Positions 1 through 9,231 of a stretch of 64,000 bases of DNA are shown here, piece after piece. Both the position numbers and the translations under genes were made by a program. Under the pieces are notes generated by a model. That model had not been told where the DNA came from. It was given only the letters and a program-made list of their open reading frames with translations, and did no database searches. Source of the stretch: Desulfoluna butyratoxydans (lineage in GTDB: Bacteria > Desulfobacterota > Desulfobacteria > Desulfobacterales > Desulfolunaceae); assembly GCF_900699765.1 (NCBI RefSeq), contig NZ_CAADHO010000010.1, positions 1 to 64,000 on the forward strand. Reading direction: 5' to 3'. Position 1 is the first letter of the stretch. Each line of letters opens with the position of its first letter.

Positions 1-2
1 AG

Positions 3-95
3 AGAGGCCCTAAAAAGCCAAAGGACAAGAAGGGTCATTGCTCGAAAAGCTCACATGTTTCAACCGCCAAGCTGATTTCGAAACGCAAAAAATAA
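3..95 (+). CDS. possible C-terminal tail of an upstream gene (partial)
   Basis: An open frame enters from the left edge and ends at TAA 93-95. It encodes about 30 residues, very rich in lysine and serine (starts RGPKKPKDKK, ends ISKRKK). Such basic tails occur on many nucleic-acid-binding proteins, but nothing identifies the family. The other two frames stop within or soon after this stretch. It may be chance; the gene body lies outside the window. Confidence 0.25.
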   Translation, partial: RGPKKPKDKKGHCSKSSHVSTAKLISKRKK

Positions 96-118
96 AAGTA
101 CTACATTGAAAGGGCTGC

Positions 119-141
119 CCTTAGCCCTTAGCCCTTAAGCC
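119..141. repeat. short CCCTTAG-type tandem repeat
   Basis: Three near-perfect copies of CCCTTAG lie directly upstream of the first full gene, 9 bases or so before its ATG. They leave no good Shine-Dalgarno sequence for that gene. No function can be read from them. Confidence 0.5.
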
Positions 142-149
142 CCTATTTT

Positions 150-1499
150 ATGCCCTATTCCCTGACCCATCTCGGCGCTCACACATCCGTCACCGGCTCT
201 TGCCACCTCCTCACAATCACCCATGGTCCGACCATGTTGATCGATTGCGGACTGGCCATGGGAGAGGATTCCCTTGTGCCGTTCTCCGAGTGGCCTGTGG
301 AGCCTGCGGACATCGATTATCTGTTCTTGACCCATGCCCATATCGATCACATCGGCCGGGTGCCGGACCTTATTGATGCGGGGTTCTCAGGGGAGATCCT
401 CTGCACGCATCCCACCAAGGCGCTTCTCATCCCCATGCTCCATGACGCCATGGGGTTTTCAAATCGTTCCAAAGAGGAGGTTAAGCGGCTTGAGGCTGCA
501 ATCGACGAGCTCTCTTGGGGATTCGAGTATCAGCAGTCCTTTCGCCTGAACAAAGGGGTTCGGTTCAAGTTTGGGCACGCAGGGCATATTCTGGGGTCTT
601 GTTTTATCCATTTCACAATTCCAGGAGACCCGGCACCCTACCGGATTCTTTTTTCAGGGGACCTGGGCTGCAAAGGGTCGCCAATTCTATGCGACCCGGA
701 TCCACCCGATGCCTGCGACCTTCTCATCATGGAATCTACCTACGGGGATCGGAACCATGAGGCAAGGGGCGACCGAACCCAACGACTGGAGAAGGTGTTG
801 AAAAGGGCCTTGGCCGACGGCGGCAAGGTGTTCATCCCCGCCTTTTCCCTGGGGCGTACCCAGGAGTTGATTTATGAGATTGACCGGATCCTTTCGTCTC
901 AGAAACAAGGTGAAGCGGCAGGGCAGGGGAGTGACCTGAAAAACATTCCGGTTTTTGTGGATTCTCCCCTGGGGCTCAATGTCACCCATATATACGGCTC
1001 TTTGAGCGAATTCTGGGATAAAGAATCAAAACGCCTGCTTAAAGAGGGCGATCATCCCATCGACTTTGCGACGCTTTTTGCGGTAAAGTCCTACAGAGAT
1101 CACCAAAAATCTCTCACGGTTTCCGGGCCGGCGGTTATTATCGCGGGCAGTGGCATGTGCACCGGAGGCCGGATCATCGACCATCTGGAAGCTGGCCTGG
1201 AAGACGCAAAGAACGATCTCTTTTTTGTGGGATACCAGGCCAAAGGCACGCTCGGTCGCGATATCATCACATACGGCTCCCGAAAGAACGGTTACGTTCG
1301 GATCAACGGGGAGAAAGTCCAGGTCAACGCAAGGCTTCACGAACTCGGGGGGTATTCAGCCCACGCCGACCAGAGCGAGCTGGTGCGTTGGGTGGAAGAG
1401 ATGCCCGAGAAGCCGGGTAAGATCACTTTGGTACATGGAGAAAAGGAGGCAAGGACGGCCTTACAGAAGGTGCTGGAAGATCGTGGTTATCGGTTATAA
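150..1499 (+). CDS. beta-CASP metallo-beta-lactamase ribonuclease
   Basis: 449 aa, cytoplasmic. The N-terminal metallo-beta-lactamase fold shows the zinc motif THAHIDH near residue 62 and a later SGDLG motif. A beta-CASP insert follows (SGMCTGGRI, GYQAKGTLGR), then SAHADQSEL and a C-terminal VHGEKEA. This order matches the RNA-processing metallo-hydrolases with an RNA-specificity domain (RNase J/CPSF-73-like). These act as RNA endo- or 5'-exonucleases using two zinc ions. The natural substrate cannot be told from sequence. It is a single gene, separated from the next one by a repeat-bearing gap, and its base composition is typical of the host. Confidence 0.9.
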   Translation: MPYSLTHLGAHTSVTGSCHLLTITHGPTMLIDCGLAMGEDSLVPFSEWPVEPADIDYLFLTHAHIDHIGRVPDLIDAGFSGEILCTHPTKALLIPMLHDAMGFSNRSKEEVKRLEAAIDELSWGFEYQQSFRLNKGVRFKFGHAGHILGSCFIHFTIPGDPAPYRILFSGDLGCKGSPILCDPDPPDACDLLIMESTYGDRNHEARGDRTQRLEKVLKRALADGGKVFIPAFSLGRTQELIYEIDRILSSQKQGEAAGQGSDLKNIPVFVDSPLGLNVTHIYGSLSEFWDKESKRLLKEGDHPIDFATLFAVKSYRDHQKSLTVSGPAVIIAGSGMCTGGRIIDHLEAGLEDAKNDLFFVGYQAKGTLGRDIITYGSRKNGYVRINGEKVQVNARLHELGGYSAHADQSELVRWVEEMPEKPGKITLVHGEKEARTALQKVLEDRGYRL

Positions 1500-1605
1500 G
1501 ACATTCAGGTGAAAGGTGTCTGGTTCTTCGTTCCGCCATTATATTCTGACTGAGCTATACACATTCTCTGGCAGAAGAATCGGAGTCGGCAAACCAAGAA
1601 CACAT

Positions 1606-1812
1606 CGAAACCGAATATTTCATGAGCTGAGCGCTGCCATATTCAATGCATCAGGGCCTCAAATTGGGTTGTGTATCCCAAAGCTCTGATAACATGCAGG
1701 ATGGAGCCCTTGGCTCGCCCGACGGGTGAGACGCTCGATCAGACAATCGTGAGGTCCAGCGGCAACAATTCCTTGTTGCTCTGATCTGATCGTTTTCTCA
1801 GGAAATATCGGG
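1606..1812. repeat. dispersed intergenic repeat, copy A (about 207 bp)
   Basis: The gap 1500-1833 holds a repeat whose ends are roughly inverted: CCGAATATTTCATGAG at the left and CTCAGGAAATATCGG at the right. Inside are CTCTGAT near 1684 and GGCTCGCCCGACGGGTGAGA at 1711-1730. The same blocks, in the same order and spacing class, recur at 23482-23695 and partly at 49735-49905. It lies just upstream of the UDP-sugar dehydrogenase, so it could be a MITE-like element or carry a regulatory site. No coding sequence is seen in it. Confidence 0.65.
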
Positions 1813-1833
1813 AGAATAACGGAGCCAACCATC

Positions 1834-3123
1834 ATGATACATAATCCAGTCATCGCCGTTGTCGGTTTGGGATACGTTGGGCTTCCCCTGGCCCTGGAAT
1901 TTGGAAAACAATACGAGACCATCGGTTTTGATATCAAAGAGTCCCTGGTTGAAAATTGCCGCAGGGGCGTGGACAACACCGGGGAAGTGGATGCAGGGGC
2001 CTTCAAAGCAGCGGTAAAATTTTCGGCAACCAGCGACCCCACAATGATCGGAAAAGCCGATTTTATTATCGTGGCTGTGCCGACGCCCATCAATGAAGCC
2101 CATCAACCAGATTTTTCACCCCTTATGTCTTCCTCCGAGACCGTGGGCCGTCACATGAGCAAAGGGACCGTCGTGGTGTACGAGTCCACGGTTTTCCCGG
2201 GAGCAACGGAAGATATCTGTGTGCCCATCCTTGAGAAGGAATCGGGCATGACGTGGAAAACGGATTTCCATGTGGGCTACTCCCCAGAGCGCATCAACCC
2301 GGGGGACAAAGTACGAACCCTTACTACCATCACGAAGGTTGTCTCAGGCGACACCCCGGATACCCTTGAAAAAGTAAAATCCCTCTACGGCTCCATCATC
2401 ACCGCAGGAGTCCATCCCACGGCAACCATAAAGGAAGCCGAAGCCGCTAAAGTCATTGAAAACACGCAAAGGGACCTCAACATCGCCCTCATCAATGAGC
2501 TGGCCATCATCTTCGACACCCTGAACATCGATACCCTCAATGTTCTTGAAGCCGCGGGAACCAAGTGGAATTTTCTCCCCTTCAGACCCGGCCTTGTGGG
2601 CGGCCACTGCATCGGCGTTGACCCTTACTATCTCACCTACAAAGCCCAGGTGGAAGGCTATCACCCCGAAGTGATCCTCTCCGGCCGCAAGCGTAACGAT
2701 TCCATGGGCAAGTACATCGCCCAGACCACCGTAAAGCGCCTCATGAAAAACGGATGCCTGAACAACGGCTCTTCCGTGGCCGTCCTCGGCCTTACTTTCA
2801 AAGAAGACTGCCCGGATCTGCGTAATACCCGCGTTGTGGACATCGTCGAAGAGTTCCAATCCTACGGCATCCATGTCCACGTCCACGACTCTCAGGTCGA
2901 CCCCCTCGAGGCCAAGCGCCATTACGGCATCGAGCTGACCCCCTTCGACGAAATCCAAGACGTCGACGCCGTCGTCATCGCCACCGCCCATCGCGAATAC
3001 AAAGCGATGCCCCTTGAAGCGTTCACAGACAAAATCAAAACCAATGGGTCTCTCATTGATGTCAAAAGTGTTCTGGATCCGGATGAGATGAGGGATTGGG
3101 GTGGGGATTTTTGGCGGTTGTAG
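1834..3123 (+). CDS. tviB: UDP-N-acetylhexosamine 6-dehydrogenase (TviB/WbpO type)
   Basis: 429 aa. It oxidises a UDP-N-acetyl-hexosamine to the uronic acid with two NAD+, supplying an acidic sugar for the polysaccharide. The N-terminal Rossmann motif is VVGLGYVGLPLA (residues 6-17). The family's catalytic-cysteine motif appears as GGHCIGVDPYYL near residue 258, and the C-terminal UDP-binding domain starts at AVLGLTFKEDCPDLRN. The HCIGVDPYYL signature and length fit TviB/WbpO better than UDP-glucose dehydrogenase. An SD-like GGAG lies about 10 bases before the ATG. Base composition resembles the chromosome, unlike the AT-rich genes that follow. The exact epimer (GlcNAc or GalNAc) is unproven. 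Confidence 0.9.
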   Translation: MIHNPVIAVVGLGYVGLPLALEFGKQYETIGFDIKESLVENCRRGVDNTGEVDAGAFKAAVKFSATSDPTMIGKADFIIVAVPTPINEAHQPDFSPLMSSSETVGRHMSKGTVVVYESTVFPGATEDICVPILEKESGMTWKTDFHVGYSPERINPGDKVRTLTTITKVVSGDTPDTLEKVKSLYGSIITAGVHPTATIKEAEAAKVIENTQRDLNIALINELAIIFDTLNIDTLNVLEAAGTKWNFLPFRPGLVGGHCIGVDPYYLTYKAQVEGYHPEVILSGRKRNDSMGKYIAQTTVKRLMKNGCLNNGSSVAVLGLTFKEDCPDLRNTRVVDIVEEFQSYGIHVHVHDSQVDPLEAKRHYGIELTPFDEIQDVDAVVIATAHREYKAMPLEAFTDKIKTNGSLIDVKSVLDPDEMRDWGGDFWRL

Positions 3124-3327
3124 AAATATTGATACGTCATGGCGATCCTAAGATCTCTTTAAGTTAACCATTTAGGGTTTAAATCAGTCATAAACTCTTG
3201 ACCGTTGCCAGGATTGGTTGTGTGCAGTTCTCACGAAATAATATTATGGATTAACAGTTCCGTATTTCTAATCCTGTAGATATCTTTTTTTAGGGTATCT
3301 GTAATAAATTATACCCAGGGGGAGACG

Positions 3328-4515
3328 ATGAAGATTTTTTTGGACTGTTTGGCTTCAAGCTCATGTATAAGTATTGGGACAAATGCATTCATTATTAGTG
3401 ATATAGAATTGTTGAATGAGAAGTATCCAAAATGTGAAATTGTATTGTTTTCATCTGACCCCGAGGTAGATAAGTTACAGTTCGGGTATTTACCTTATAA
3501 AATTTCATATATTCAACGATCAAAATCACAAATAGTTGCAATGCTTCAAATTCGTAGAATCGTTTCTCAAGTCGATGTTGTTGTATCAGCATGGGGAGAT
3601 GGGTATATTACTGTTCCACCATATAAATTACTACGAAAGACAATTTTTTTAAAACGACAAGGAGTGCCTCTAATTTTATTTACTTCCTCTATTGGGCCTT
3701 TTAATGGTGGTTTTAAAGATAAACTTGCTCTATTGGGGTTAAAAAAATTTGATGCGATTACAGTAAGAGATCAGAATACTTTTGAATACCTGAAACCGCA
3801 TGGTTTGAATCGGTTGCGATTGGTGCATGATACTGCTTTTGTTTTAGAACCTTGCTCGGATTATCGCCGTGATGAATTGTTGAGACAATCGGGTTTAGAG
3901 GGAGGTGAAAAGTTCATAGGTCTTAATGTTTCGGTCCTTATGTATAATCTCTACAAGGAAAGGGGGCAAGATTATATTTCATTGATGATAGAATATATTG
4001 AGTGGATATTGAATAATTTCGAAATACCAATTGTTTTAATTCCCCATCAGCTTTATCCAAAGAAGATGAGTTATACTATAGATGAGTATCAGTCAAAAGA
4101 TGGCGACGACCGTTTTCCCATCGAGCTTATTCTATCAAAAATAAATAAAACAGATCGTCTTTTTGCTTTAGAACAGGAAGTGACGCCTCAAGAGGTTAAA
4201 GGTGTTATAGGTAAAAGTGAATTGTTTATTGGTAGCCGTATGCATTCAGTTATAGCTGCAATATCTTTGTCTGTTCCTTCGCTTGTTATGCAGTATAGTC
4301 ATAAGTCTGAAGGCATGATGCGTTTTCTTAGAATGCCGGAATATGTGTGGGATATTAATAAAGACTTTGAGGACCTTACACGGAGGACAAGTGCATTATG
4401 GCGTGATCGCCAAATAGTCAGGGCAAAACTTAACGAAATAATGCCTGGTATTTACGAAGATATCTATGATCTTTGCAACGAAATTGAACGTGTTTTGGAA
4501 TCAAAATGCGCATGA
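3328..4515 (+). CDS. polysaccharide pyruvyltransferase family protein (first of two)
   Basis: 395 aa, no signal peptide. The family adds ketal-linked pyruvate from PEP to sugars, and some members have diverged to other transfers. Supporting features are the N-terminal Rossmann-like half, the mid segment FTSSIGPFNGGFKDK, VRDQNTFEYL, and the C-terminal family block GSRMHSVIAAISLSVPSLV followed by YSHKSEGMM. It starts the AT-rich cassette, with a GGGGGAGA ribosome-binding site just before the ATG. It overlaps the FrhB-like gene downstream, so the two are very likely cotranslated. A second such pair lies at 9673-11990. The acceptor sugar is unknown. Confidence 0.8.
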   Translation: MKIFLDCLASSSCISIGTNAFIISDIELLNEKYPKCEIVLFSSDPEVDKLQFGYLPYKISYIQRSKSQIVAMLQIRRIVSQVDVVVSAWGDGYITVPPYKLLRKTIFLKRQGVPLILFTSSIGPFNGGFKDKLALLGLKKFDAITVRDQNTFEYLKPHGLNRLRLVHDTAFVLEPCSDYRRDELLRQSGLEGGEKFIGLNVSVLMYNLYKERGQDYISLMIEYIEWILNNFEIPIVLIPHQLYPKKMSYTIDEYQSKDGDDRFPIELILSKINKTDRLFALEQEVTPQEVKGVIGKSELFIGSRMHSVIAAISLSVPSLVMQYSHKSEGMMRFLRMPEYVWDINKDFEDLTRRTSALWRDRQIVRAKLNEIMPGIYEDIYDLCNEIERVLESKCA

Positions 4516-5729
4516 ATTCTGGGCATAATATTCGCTGGGTCGTGGATAACGGGCTGTGTTTAGGTTGCGGTGTTTGCGAAGATGCATGCCCAATGAATGC
4601 GATTCATATTGTTGAGACGAAAGCTATCAATGTTCCGCATATTGATTCAGCTAAATGCGCGCATGATAAAGGGTGCAATCACTGCTTTAAAGTATGCCCG
4701 GGACACGGGATTGATATTGAAAACAAGTCGCAGAAATACTTCGGTGCAGGCGGGGTTATGGTCGACCCCTACATTGGGCCATATGTTGGTTGCTACACAG
4801 GGTGGAGTCAAGACCATGGAGTTCGATACCATGCAGCATCCGGTGGGCTTTTGAGCCAGTTTTTGATTTTTTTACTTGAATCAAATGTGATTGACGGTGC
4901 TGTTGTTACGCGTTTTTCCGAATCAAATCCCATGAGGACCCAAACCTTTATAGCTAAAACGCGAGAGGAAATTATTGACAGCATGAGCTCGAAGTACTGT
5001 CCTGTGTCATTGAATGGGGTGGTCAATGAAGTGATGTCATTTCATGGTAAAGTTATTATCGTAGGCCTTCCTTGTCATATTCAAGGCATGAGAAAAACGG
5101 AAGAGCTGAATGAAAAATTTCGTGCCAATGTTGCAGGATATTTCTCGATTTATTGTAGCTCAAATCGAAATTTCGACGCTCAGAAGTATTTATGTAAAAA
5201 ACAAAATATTAAGCCAGGTGACGTGAAAAAATTTACCTACAGGGATAACGGATGTCTTGGCTTCATGAAGATTTTAACTGACAAAAAAGTAATATCTGTT
5301 CCATTCATAGAGTACTATGAGAGCCTTCGAAGTTATTTTAAGCCAAGGCGTTGTTCTTTTTGTGTAGACCACTATGGAATGTTGGCTGATGTTTCATTTG
5401 GGGATATTCATATTGATCCCTATTTTAATGAAATAGGAGTCAATTCTGTGGTCGTTCGGAGTCCGGCATTTCATGATTATTTAGTCCAGGCACAGAGAGC
5501 TGAAAGTATACTCCTAAACGCTGTAAAAAGTACTGAAGTAAACCGCTCTCAGCAAATGATGCTCAAGAATCAAAAAATTTCGGCGCCATTTTATTTCAAA
5601 TTTGAACGATTTTTGGGCCGAAAAGTTCCAATATACGACTTAAAACTATCTGAGGTACGATGGTTGAAAGGAGCCCGTTACTGGCTTAGTTATACTTTTC
5701 AGCGATGGATAGGCCGATGGATAAAGTGA
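4506..5729 (+). CDS. FrhB-like iron-sulfur protein of polysaccharide cluster (first of two)
   Basis: 407 aa, cytoplasmic. It opens with two ferredoxin-type cysteine sets, CLGCGVCEDACP (about residues 19-30) and CAHDKGCNHCFKVCPG. A coenzyme F420 hydrogenase/dehydrogenase beta-subunit (FrhB) body follows, with GLPCHIQGMRK near 190 and a further cysteine pair RRCSFCVDHYGMLADVSFGD near 280. FrhB relatives bind flavin and move electrons, and this family is often found in polysaccharide clusters with unknown substrate. It overlaps the pyruvyltransferase upstream (ATG at 4506, alternative ATG at 4512) and the glycosyltransferase downstream. A reductive or oxidative step on a nucleotide sugar or glycan is an inference only. 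Confidence 0.75.
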   Translation: MRMNSGHNIRWVVDNGLCLGCGVCEDACPMNAIHIVETKAINVPHIDSAKCAHDKGCNHCFKVCPGHGIDIENKSQKYFGAGGVMVDPYIGPYVGCYTGWSQDHGVRYHAASGGLLSQFLIFLLESNVIDGAVVTRFSESNPMRTQTFIAKTREEIIDSMSSKYCPVSLNGVVNEVMSFHGKVIIVGLPCHIQGMRKTEELNEKFRANVAGYFSIYCSSNRNFDAQKYLCKKQNIKPGDVKKFTYRDNGCLGFMKILTDKKVISVPFIEYYESLRSYFKPRRCSFCVDHYGMLADVSFGDIHIDPYFNEIGVNSVVVRSPAFHDYLVQAQRAESILLNAVKSTEVNRSQQMMLKNQKISAPFYFKFERFLGRKVPIYDLKLSEVRWLKGARYWLSYTFQRWIGRWIK

Positions 5730-6895
5730 GTTCAAATCGAGTTGCCGCAATAGTACAGACTGGATCCGGGATAGTAGACCCTTTATCCTATAATGTTCAA
5801 GCAATTGGGCAGGCTAAAGGCATGGTTAAGTTGGGCTTAAGTGTTGATTTTTACGCGAATTTTAAAAATATAAGTCGCCCCACGGTTATTTACAAGTTCA
5901 AGAATCGTAAGTTACGTGTTGTCCCTGTGAAAAAAGTTAAAATATTCAGGGAGATTGTCTATTTTCCAGGATTGATTAAACGAGTCACAAGCATGGATTA
6001 TTGTTTCATTCAAGTAGGAGGTGACTCTCAGCTAATGACCCCGCTTATCCTTCGAGCAGCTCGGCGCTCAGGAATAATGACAGTTTTTATTCAAGGAATG
6101 TATAAAAACTATAAAGGTTATAAATACATATTTCAGTTGTTTTTTGATCGAATTTTCAAACAAATGATAGTTGCTAATTCTGATTTTGTTTTTGCAAAGA
6201 CGACCATGGCAAAGAGTTATCTTTTGAGTAAAAAGTATACAGATGTAAATCTTTTTCCTATTGGTTTGGATATTGTTAGAGAATTAGATAATCAGGATCT
6301 TTTAAGACTAACGTCTGAATTCAAAGCAAAATTCGACACACTTTTGTTATATATTGGAAAAATTGAACCAAGACGGAATCCAAAATTTTTGCTTCAGGTT
6401 TTAGCAGCATTGAGAGATGATGGTCTGTCAATAGGCCTACTTGCTGTAGGGCAAGGGCCTCAATACAGAGAATTTCAAAACTGGATTCATGAAATGTCGC
6501 TTGATAATTGTGTATTGCACATTGAGCGTGTAGATAATTCAGAAGTTCATATTTTGTATAAACACTCTGACATTTTTTTATTGCCGACAAATTATGAAAT
6601 ATATGGAATGGTTGTAATGGAAGCTCTGTATAGAGGCTGCCCCGTTATTTCAACACCAGAAGGTGGTCCTTTGGATATTTTAGTGAGTCAGGAATACGGT
6701 TATTGTGTTGATCTAAAAGTTAGCAAGTGGGTTCAAACAATTAAAACTATGCTTGACGTGGAACAATATGATCCCCAATTACGAGCTCGAAGAGTAGATT
6801 ATATAAAAAACTCATTTCAATGGTATGAGCTTGGAAAGGTATTCATAGAAAGAATTGGTCTGATAGGTTTTATAAAAGGGAATAAGATAGGGTAA
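5705..6895 (+). CDS. glycosyltransferase family 4
   Basis: 396 aa, GT-B fold. The N-terminal acceptor half is basic. The C-terminal GT1-type domain begins around residue 205 (LLYIGKIEPRRNPKFLLQ) and contains the nucleotide-sugar signature IYGMVVMEALYRGCPVIST with the E-x7-E pair. It should transfer one sugar to the lipid-linked repeat unit at the inner membrane face; donor and linkage are unknown. It overlaps the preceding FrhB-like gene by 25 bases. A second ATG at 5717 is an equally possible start. It is AT-rich like its neighbours. Confidence 0.85.
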   Translation: MDRPMDKVSSNRVAAIVQTGSGIVDPLSYNVQAIGQAKGMVKLGLSVDFYANFKNISRPTVIYKFKNRKLRVVPVKKVKIFREIVYFPGLIKRVTSMDYCFIQVGGDSQLMTPLILRAARRSGIMTVFIQGMYKNYKGYKYIFQLFFDRIFKQMIVANSDFVFAKTTMAKSYLLSKKYTDVNLFPIGLDIVRELDNQDLLRLTSEFKAKFDTLLLYIGKIEPRRNPKFLLQVLAALRDDGLSIGLLAVGQGPQYREFQNWIHEMSLDNCVLHIERVDNSEVHILYKHSDIFLLPTNYEIYGMVVMEALYRGCPVISTPEGGPLDILVSQEYGYCVDLKVSKWVQTIKTMLDVEQYDPQLRARRVDYIKNSFQWYELGKVFIERIGLIGFIKGNKIG

Positions 6896-6901
6896 TACTC
6901 A

Positions 6902-8440
6902 ATGGATTCAAAAAATCGAATTGCATTTAATACATTTGTCTTATCTCTTAAAATGGTTTTCTCTATTGGGCTTGCTCTATTTTCCACACGCATTGTACTG
7001 CAGGCTTTAGGCGTTTCTGACTTCGGTATTTTTAATTTAATCGCTGGTACAATAGGAATTCTCTCGTTTATGAACATGGCAATGGCCGCTTCTGTGCAGA
7101 GGCATCTGTCTTTCGAGATTGGCCGAAGAGATATGATGTCTTTGAACAGGGTCTTCAGTACCAGTGTTGTCATGCATATTATTATAGGGATAGTAGTTTA
7201 TTTCATTTTGCAAGTTTCAGCGGTGCCATTATTTAATGGTGTACTAAATATCCCATCACAACGTATTTCTTCGGCAAAATTCATATACCAGTCAATGGCA
7301 ATTACGACCTTATTTTCGATTGCTTCTGTTCCATATGAAGCAGGAATTACGGCGCATGAAAGGATGGGGTTCATCGCAATTGTCGGGGTCATTGAATCTG
7401 CTTTTAAAGTTGTTATCGCAGTTGCTTTGTTGTTTCTTCCTTTTGATCGTTTGAAAATGTACGGTCTCTTTATTTCACTGTTAATGCTGTGTGTGTTGTT
7501 TGTAAAATGGCTGTATTGTCGTCTTAATTTTAATGAAACTACATTGTGTTTATCTTCTGTTCGATTAGTAGAATTTAAAAAAATGCTTGCGTTTACCGGG
7601 TGGACTACAATGACAGCATTTAGTGAGGTACTTCAAGGGCAGGGCCTGGCGATTGTTTTTAATTATTTTTTAGGGGTCAGGGTCAATGCTGCGTATGGTA
7701 TTGCACGGCAAGTAAGTGGTCAGACAAAGTATATGAGTGCCGTTTTAAATAAAGTAGCTAGTCCTCAGACGATAAGCCGTGTGGGCGAAGGCCGTTCTGA
7801 TGATGCAATTCGTTTGGCTTTTAGCATATCGAAGGCAGGGTATCTCTTGGTGTTAATAATAGCAATTCCCTTATGGTTAGAAATGGAAAGTGTTTTCAAA
7901 TTTTGGCTAAACGATCCACCAGAATACTCTGTTTGGTTCTGTCGAATTATTCTTGTTACACCTGTATTGAGATCGATGACATATCCTTTTCAACCATTAA
8001 TTCATGCATCAGGCAATATAGCCGATTATCAGAAACTTTTGACATTGGTCCAGTTACTTGTTTTACCAGTTGGTGCTTTTCTATTGTGGATCAAAGTTGA
8101 CGCGTATATGACACTACTTACGATCGTTTTTGCCGAGATTATACTTGGCGCGGGGCGACTATACCATGCAAACAAACAATGTGGAGTTAATGTGCGAGTA
8201 TTTTCTGTTCAGGTACTGTTCCCTTCAATACTGGTTTTTGGTTTGAGCTTTGGGACGACCTATTGGGCGTTTACACAATTTCAACTATATCCTTTTAGGA
8301 TTTTTTTAACGACTATGATTGGGGTAACGATAATAGCTCTATCTTCATGGATCGTTCTGTTTTCAGACCAGGAAAAGCGATTTGTCTTATCCGCTATCAG
8401 TCGTCTTTTTTGCAAAATTAATTTAAGAGTAGATTTTTAA
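6902..8440 (+). CDS. oligosaccharide flippase (Wzx-type, MOP superfamily)
   Basis: 512 aa with about a dozen hydrophobic segments spread over the whole length. The start NTFVLSLKMVFSIGLALFSTRIVLQALG is typical of Wzx-type flippases, which move undecaprenyl-linked repeat units across the inner membrane. The gene follows the glycosyltransferase by 6 bases. It is the only flippase in the locus, so it probably serves the Wzx/Wzy pathway completed by the polymerase, Wza and Wzc genes further right. Sequence drift in this family prevents any substrate call. Confidence 0.85.
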   Translation: MDSKNRIAFNTFVLSLKMVFSIGLALFSTRIVLQALGVSDFGIFNLIAGTIGILSFMNMAMAASVQRHLSFEIGRRDMMSLNRVFSTSVVMHIIIGIVVYFILQVSAVPLFNGVLNIPSQRISSAKFIYQSMAITTLFSIASVPYEAGITAHERMGFIAIVGVIESAFKVVIAVALLFLPFDRLKMYGLFISLLMLCVLFVKWLYCRLNFNETTLCLSSVRLVEFKKMLAFTGWTTMTAFSEVLQGQGLAIVFNYFLGVRVNAAYGIARQVSGQTKYMSAVLNKVASPQTISRVGEGRSDDAIRLAFSISKAGYLLVLIIAIPLWLEMESVFKFWLNDPPEYSVWFCRIILVTPVLRSMTYPFQPLIHASGNIADYQKLLTLVQLLVLPVGAFLLWIKVDAYMTLLTIVFAEIILGAGRLYHANKQCGVNVRVFSVQVLFPSILVFGLSFGTTYWAFTQFQLYPFRIFLTTMIGVTIIALSSWIVLFSDQEKRFVLSAISRLFCKINLRVDF

Positions 8441-8453
8441 AACAGATATAAAT

Positions 8454-9072
8454 CCTCCACCTCTGGTGGAGGACCCGGATAGGTTCTACCCATCCGGCGA
8501 GAAAAGAAATAGGTTCTTCCTCGGGAAAGCCCCTGCTGGGAATGACTGGAGGGAGAACCAATGCACGATTGTCGAAACCTATCCCATACCCGATGGGATT
8601 GTAAATATCATATTGTAATCGTACCGAAGTACCGTCAAAAGAAGCTGTATGGCAAATTTCGAAGGCAAGTTGGAGAGATACTAAAGGAGTTGTGCCGTCA
8701 AAAAGGTGTTGAGTTACTCGAAGGGCATCTAATGCCGGACCATATCCATATGCGTTTGAGTGTCCCTCCGAAGTTCAGCATAGCCTTTATCATTGGTTTC
8801 TTGAAGGGAAAGAGTGTAGTCTTTATTCATTGTAAGGTGTTGAAGACACAACGGCTTTTGGGGTTCTACTTCTGGCCGAGAGGCTACTGTGTCAGCACAG
8901 TTGGGTTAGATGAAGCGACAATACGTAAATATATCAGAGAGCAGGAAAAACACGACAAACAATTAGAATTTGATTTTCAGCAACGTTCATTAAGCCCCGT
9001 AGGGGCTTTCCCTAAGTGAACGCCCTCTTTGAGGGGGGGGGCCTGAGGCCTCCCGCTCTGCGGGAGGAGATT
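8454..9072 (+). mobile_element. IS200/IS605-type insertion element
   Basis: A single tnpA gene is framed by short hairpins, as expected for the subterminal ends of this single-strand transposing family. The left hairpin is CCTCCAC/GTGGAGG (8454-8472). The right one is CCTCCCGC/GCGGGAGG (9049-9067), with further small hairpins inside each end. No tnpB/OrfB accessory gene is present. The element is inserted between the flippase and acetyltransferase genes. The exact cleavage sites were not determined. Confidence 0.7.
8561..9019 (+). CDS. tnpA: IS200-type Y1 transposase TnpA
   Basis: 152 aa, close to the usual 130-155 aa of the family. The HUH metal-binding motif appears as MPDHIHM near residue 66. 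The C-terminal helix with the nucleophilic tyrosine appears as GLDEATIRKYIREQEK near residue 125. Together they indicate a possibly active single-strand DNA transposase. GC content is higher than the AT-rich cassette around it. The last residues (SLSPVGAFPK) are read from the right-end hairpin, a common feature of this family. Confidence 0.88.
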   Translation: MHDCRNLSHTRWDCKYHIVIVPKYRQKKLYGKFRRQVGEILKELCRQKGVELLEGHLMPDHIHMRLSVPPKFSIAFIIGFLKGKSVVFIHCKVLKTQRLLGFYFWPRGYCVSTVGLDEATIRKYIREQEKHDKQLEFDFQQRSLSPVGAFPK

Positions 9073-9231
9073 GACTGTGATTATATATACTATTCTTTAA
9101 AATATTAATAAGTTGTCGAAAACGAAAATTATAGATCATTACTGAAGTTGTCAACTCTTAAATATAATGCTTTTGCATTGGTTATCTTTATAACAGAGCC
9201 TTCATATTGCAATCAGGCTGGGGTAAATTTT

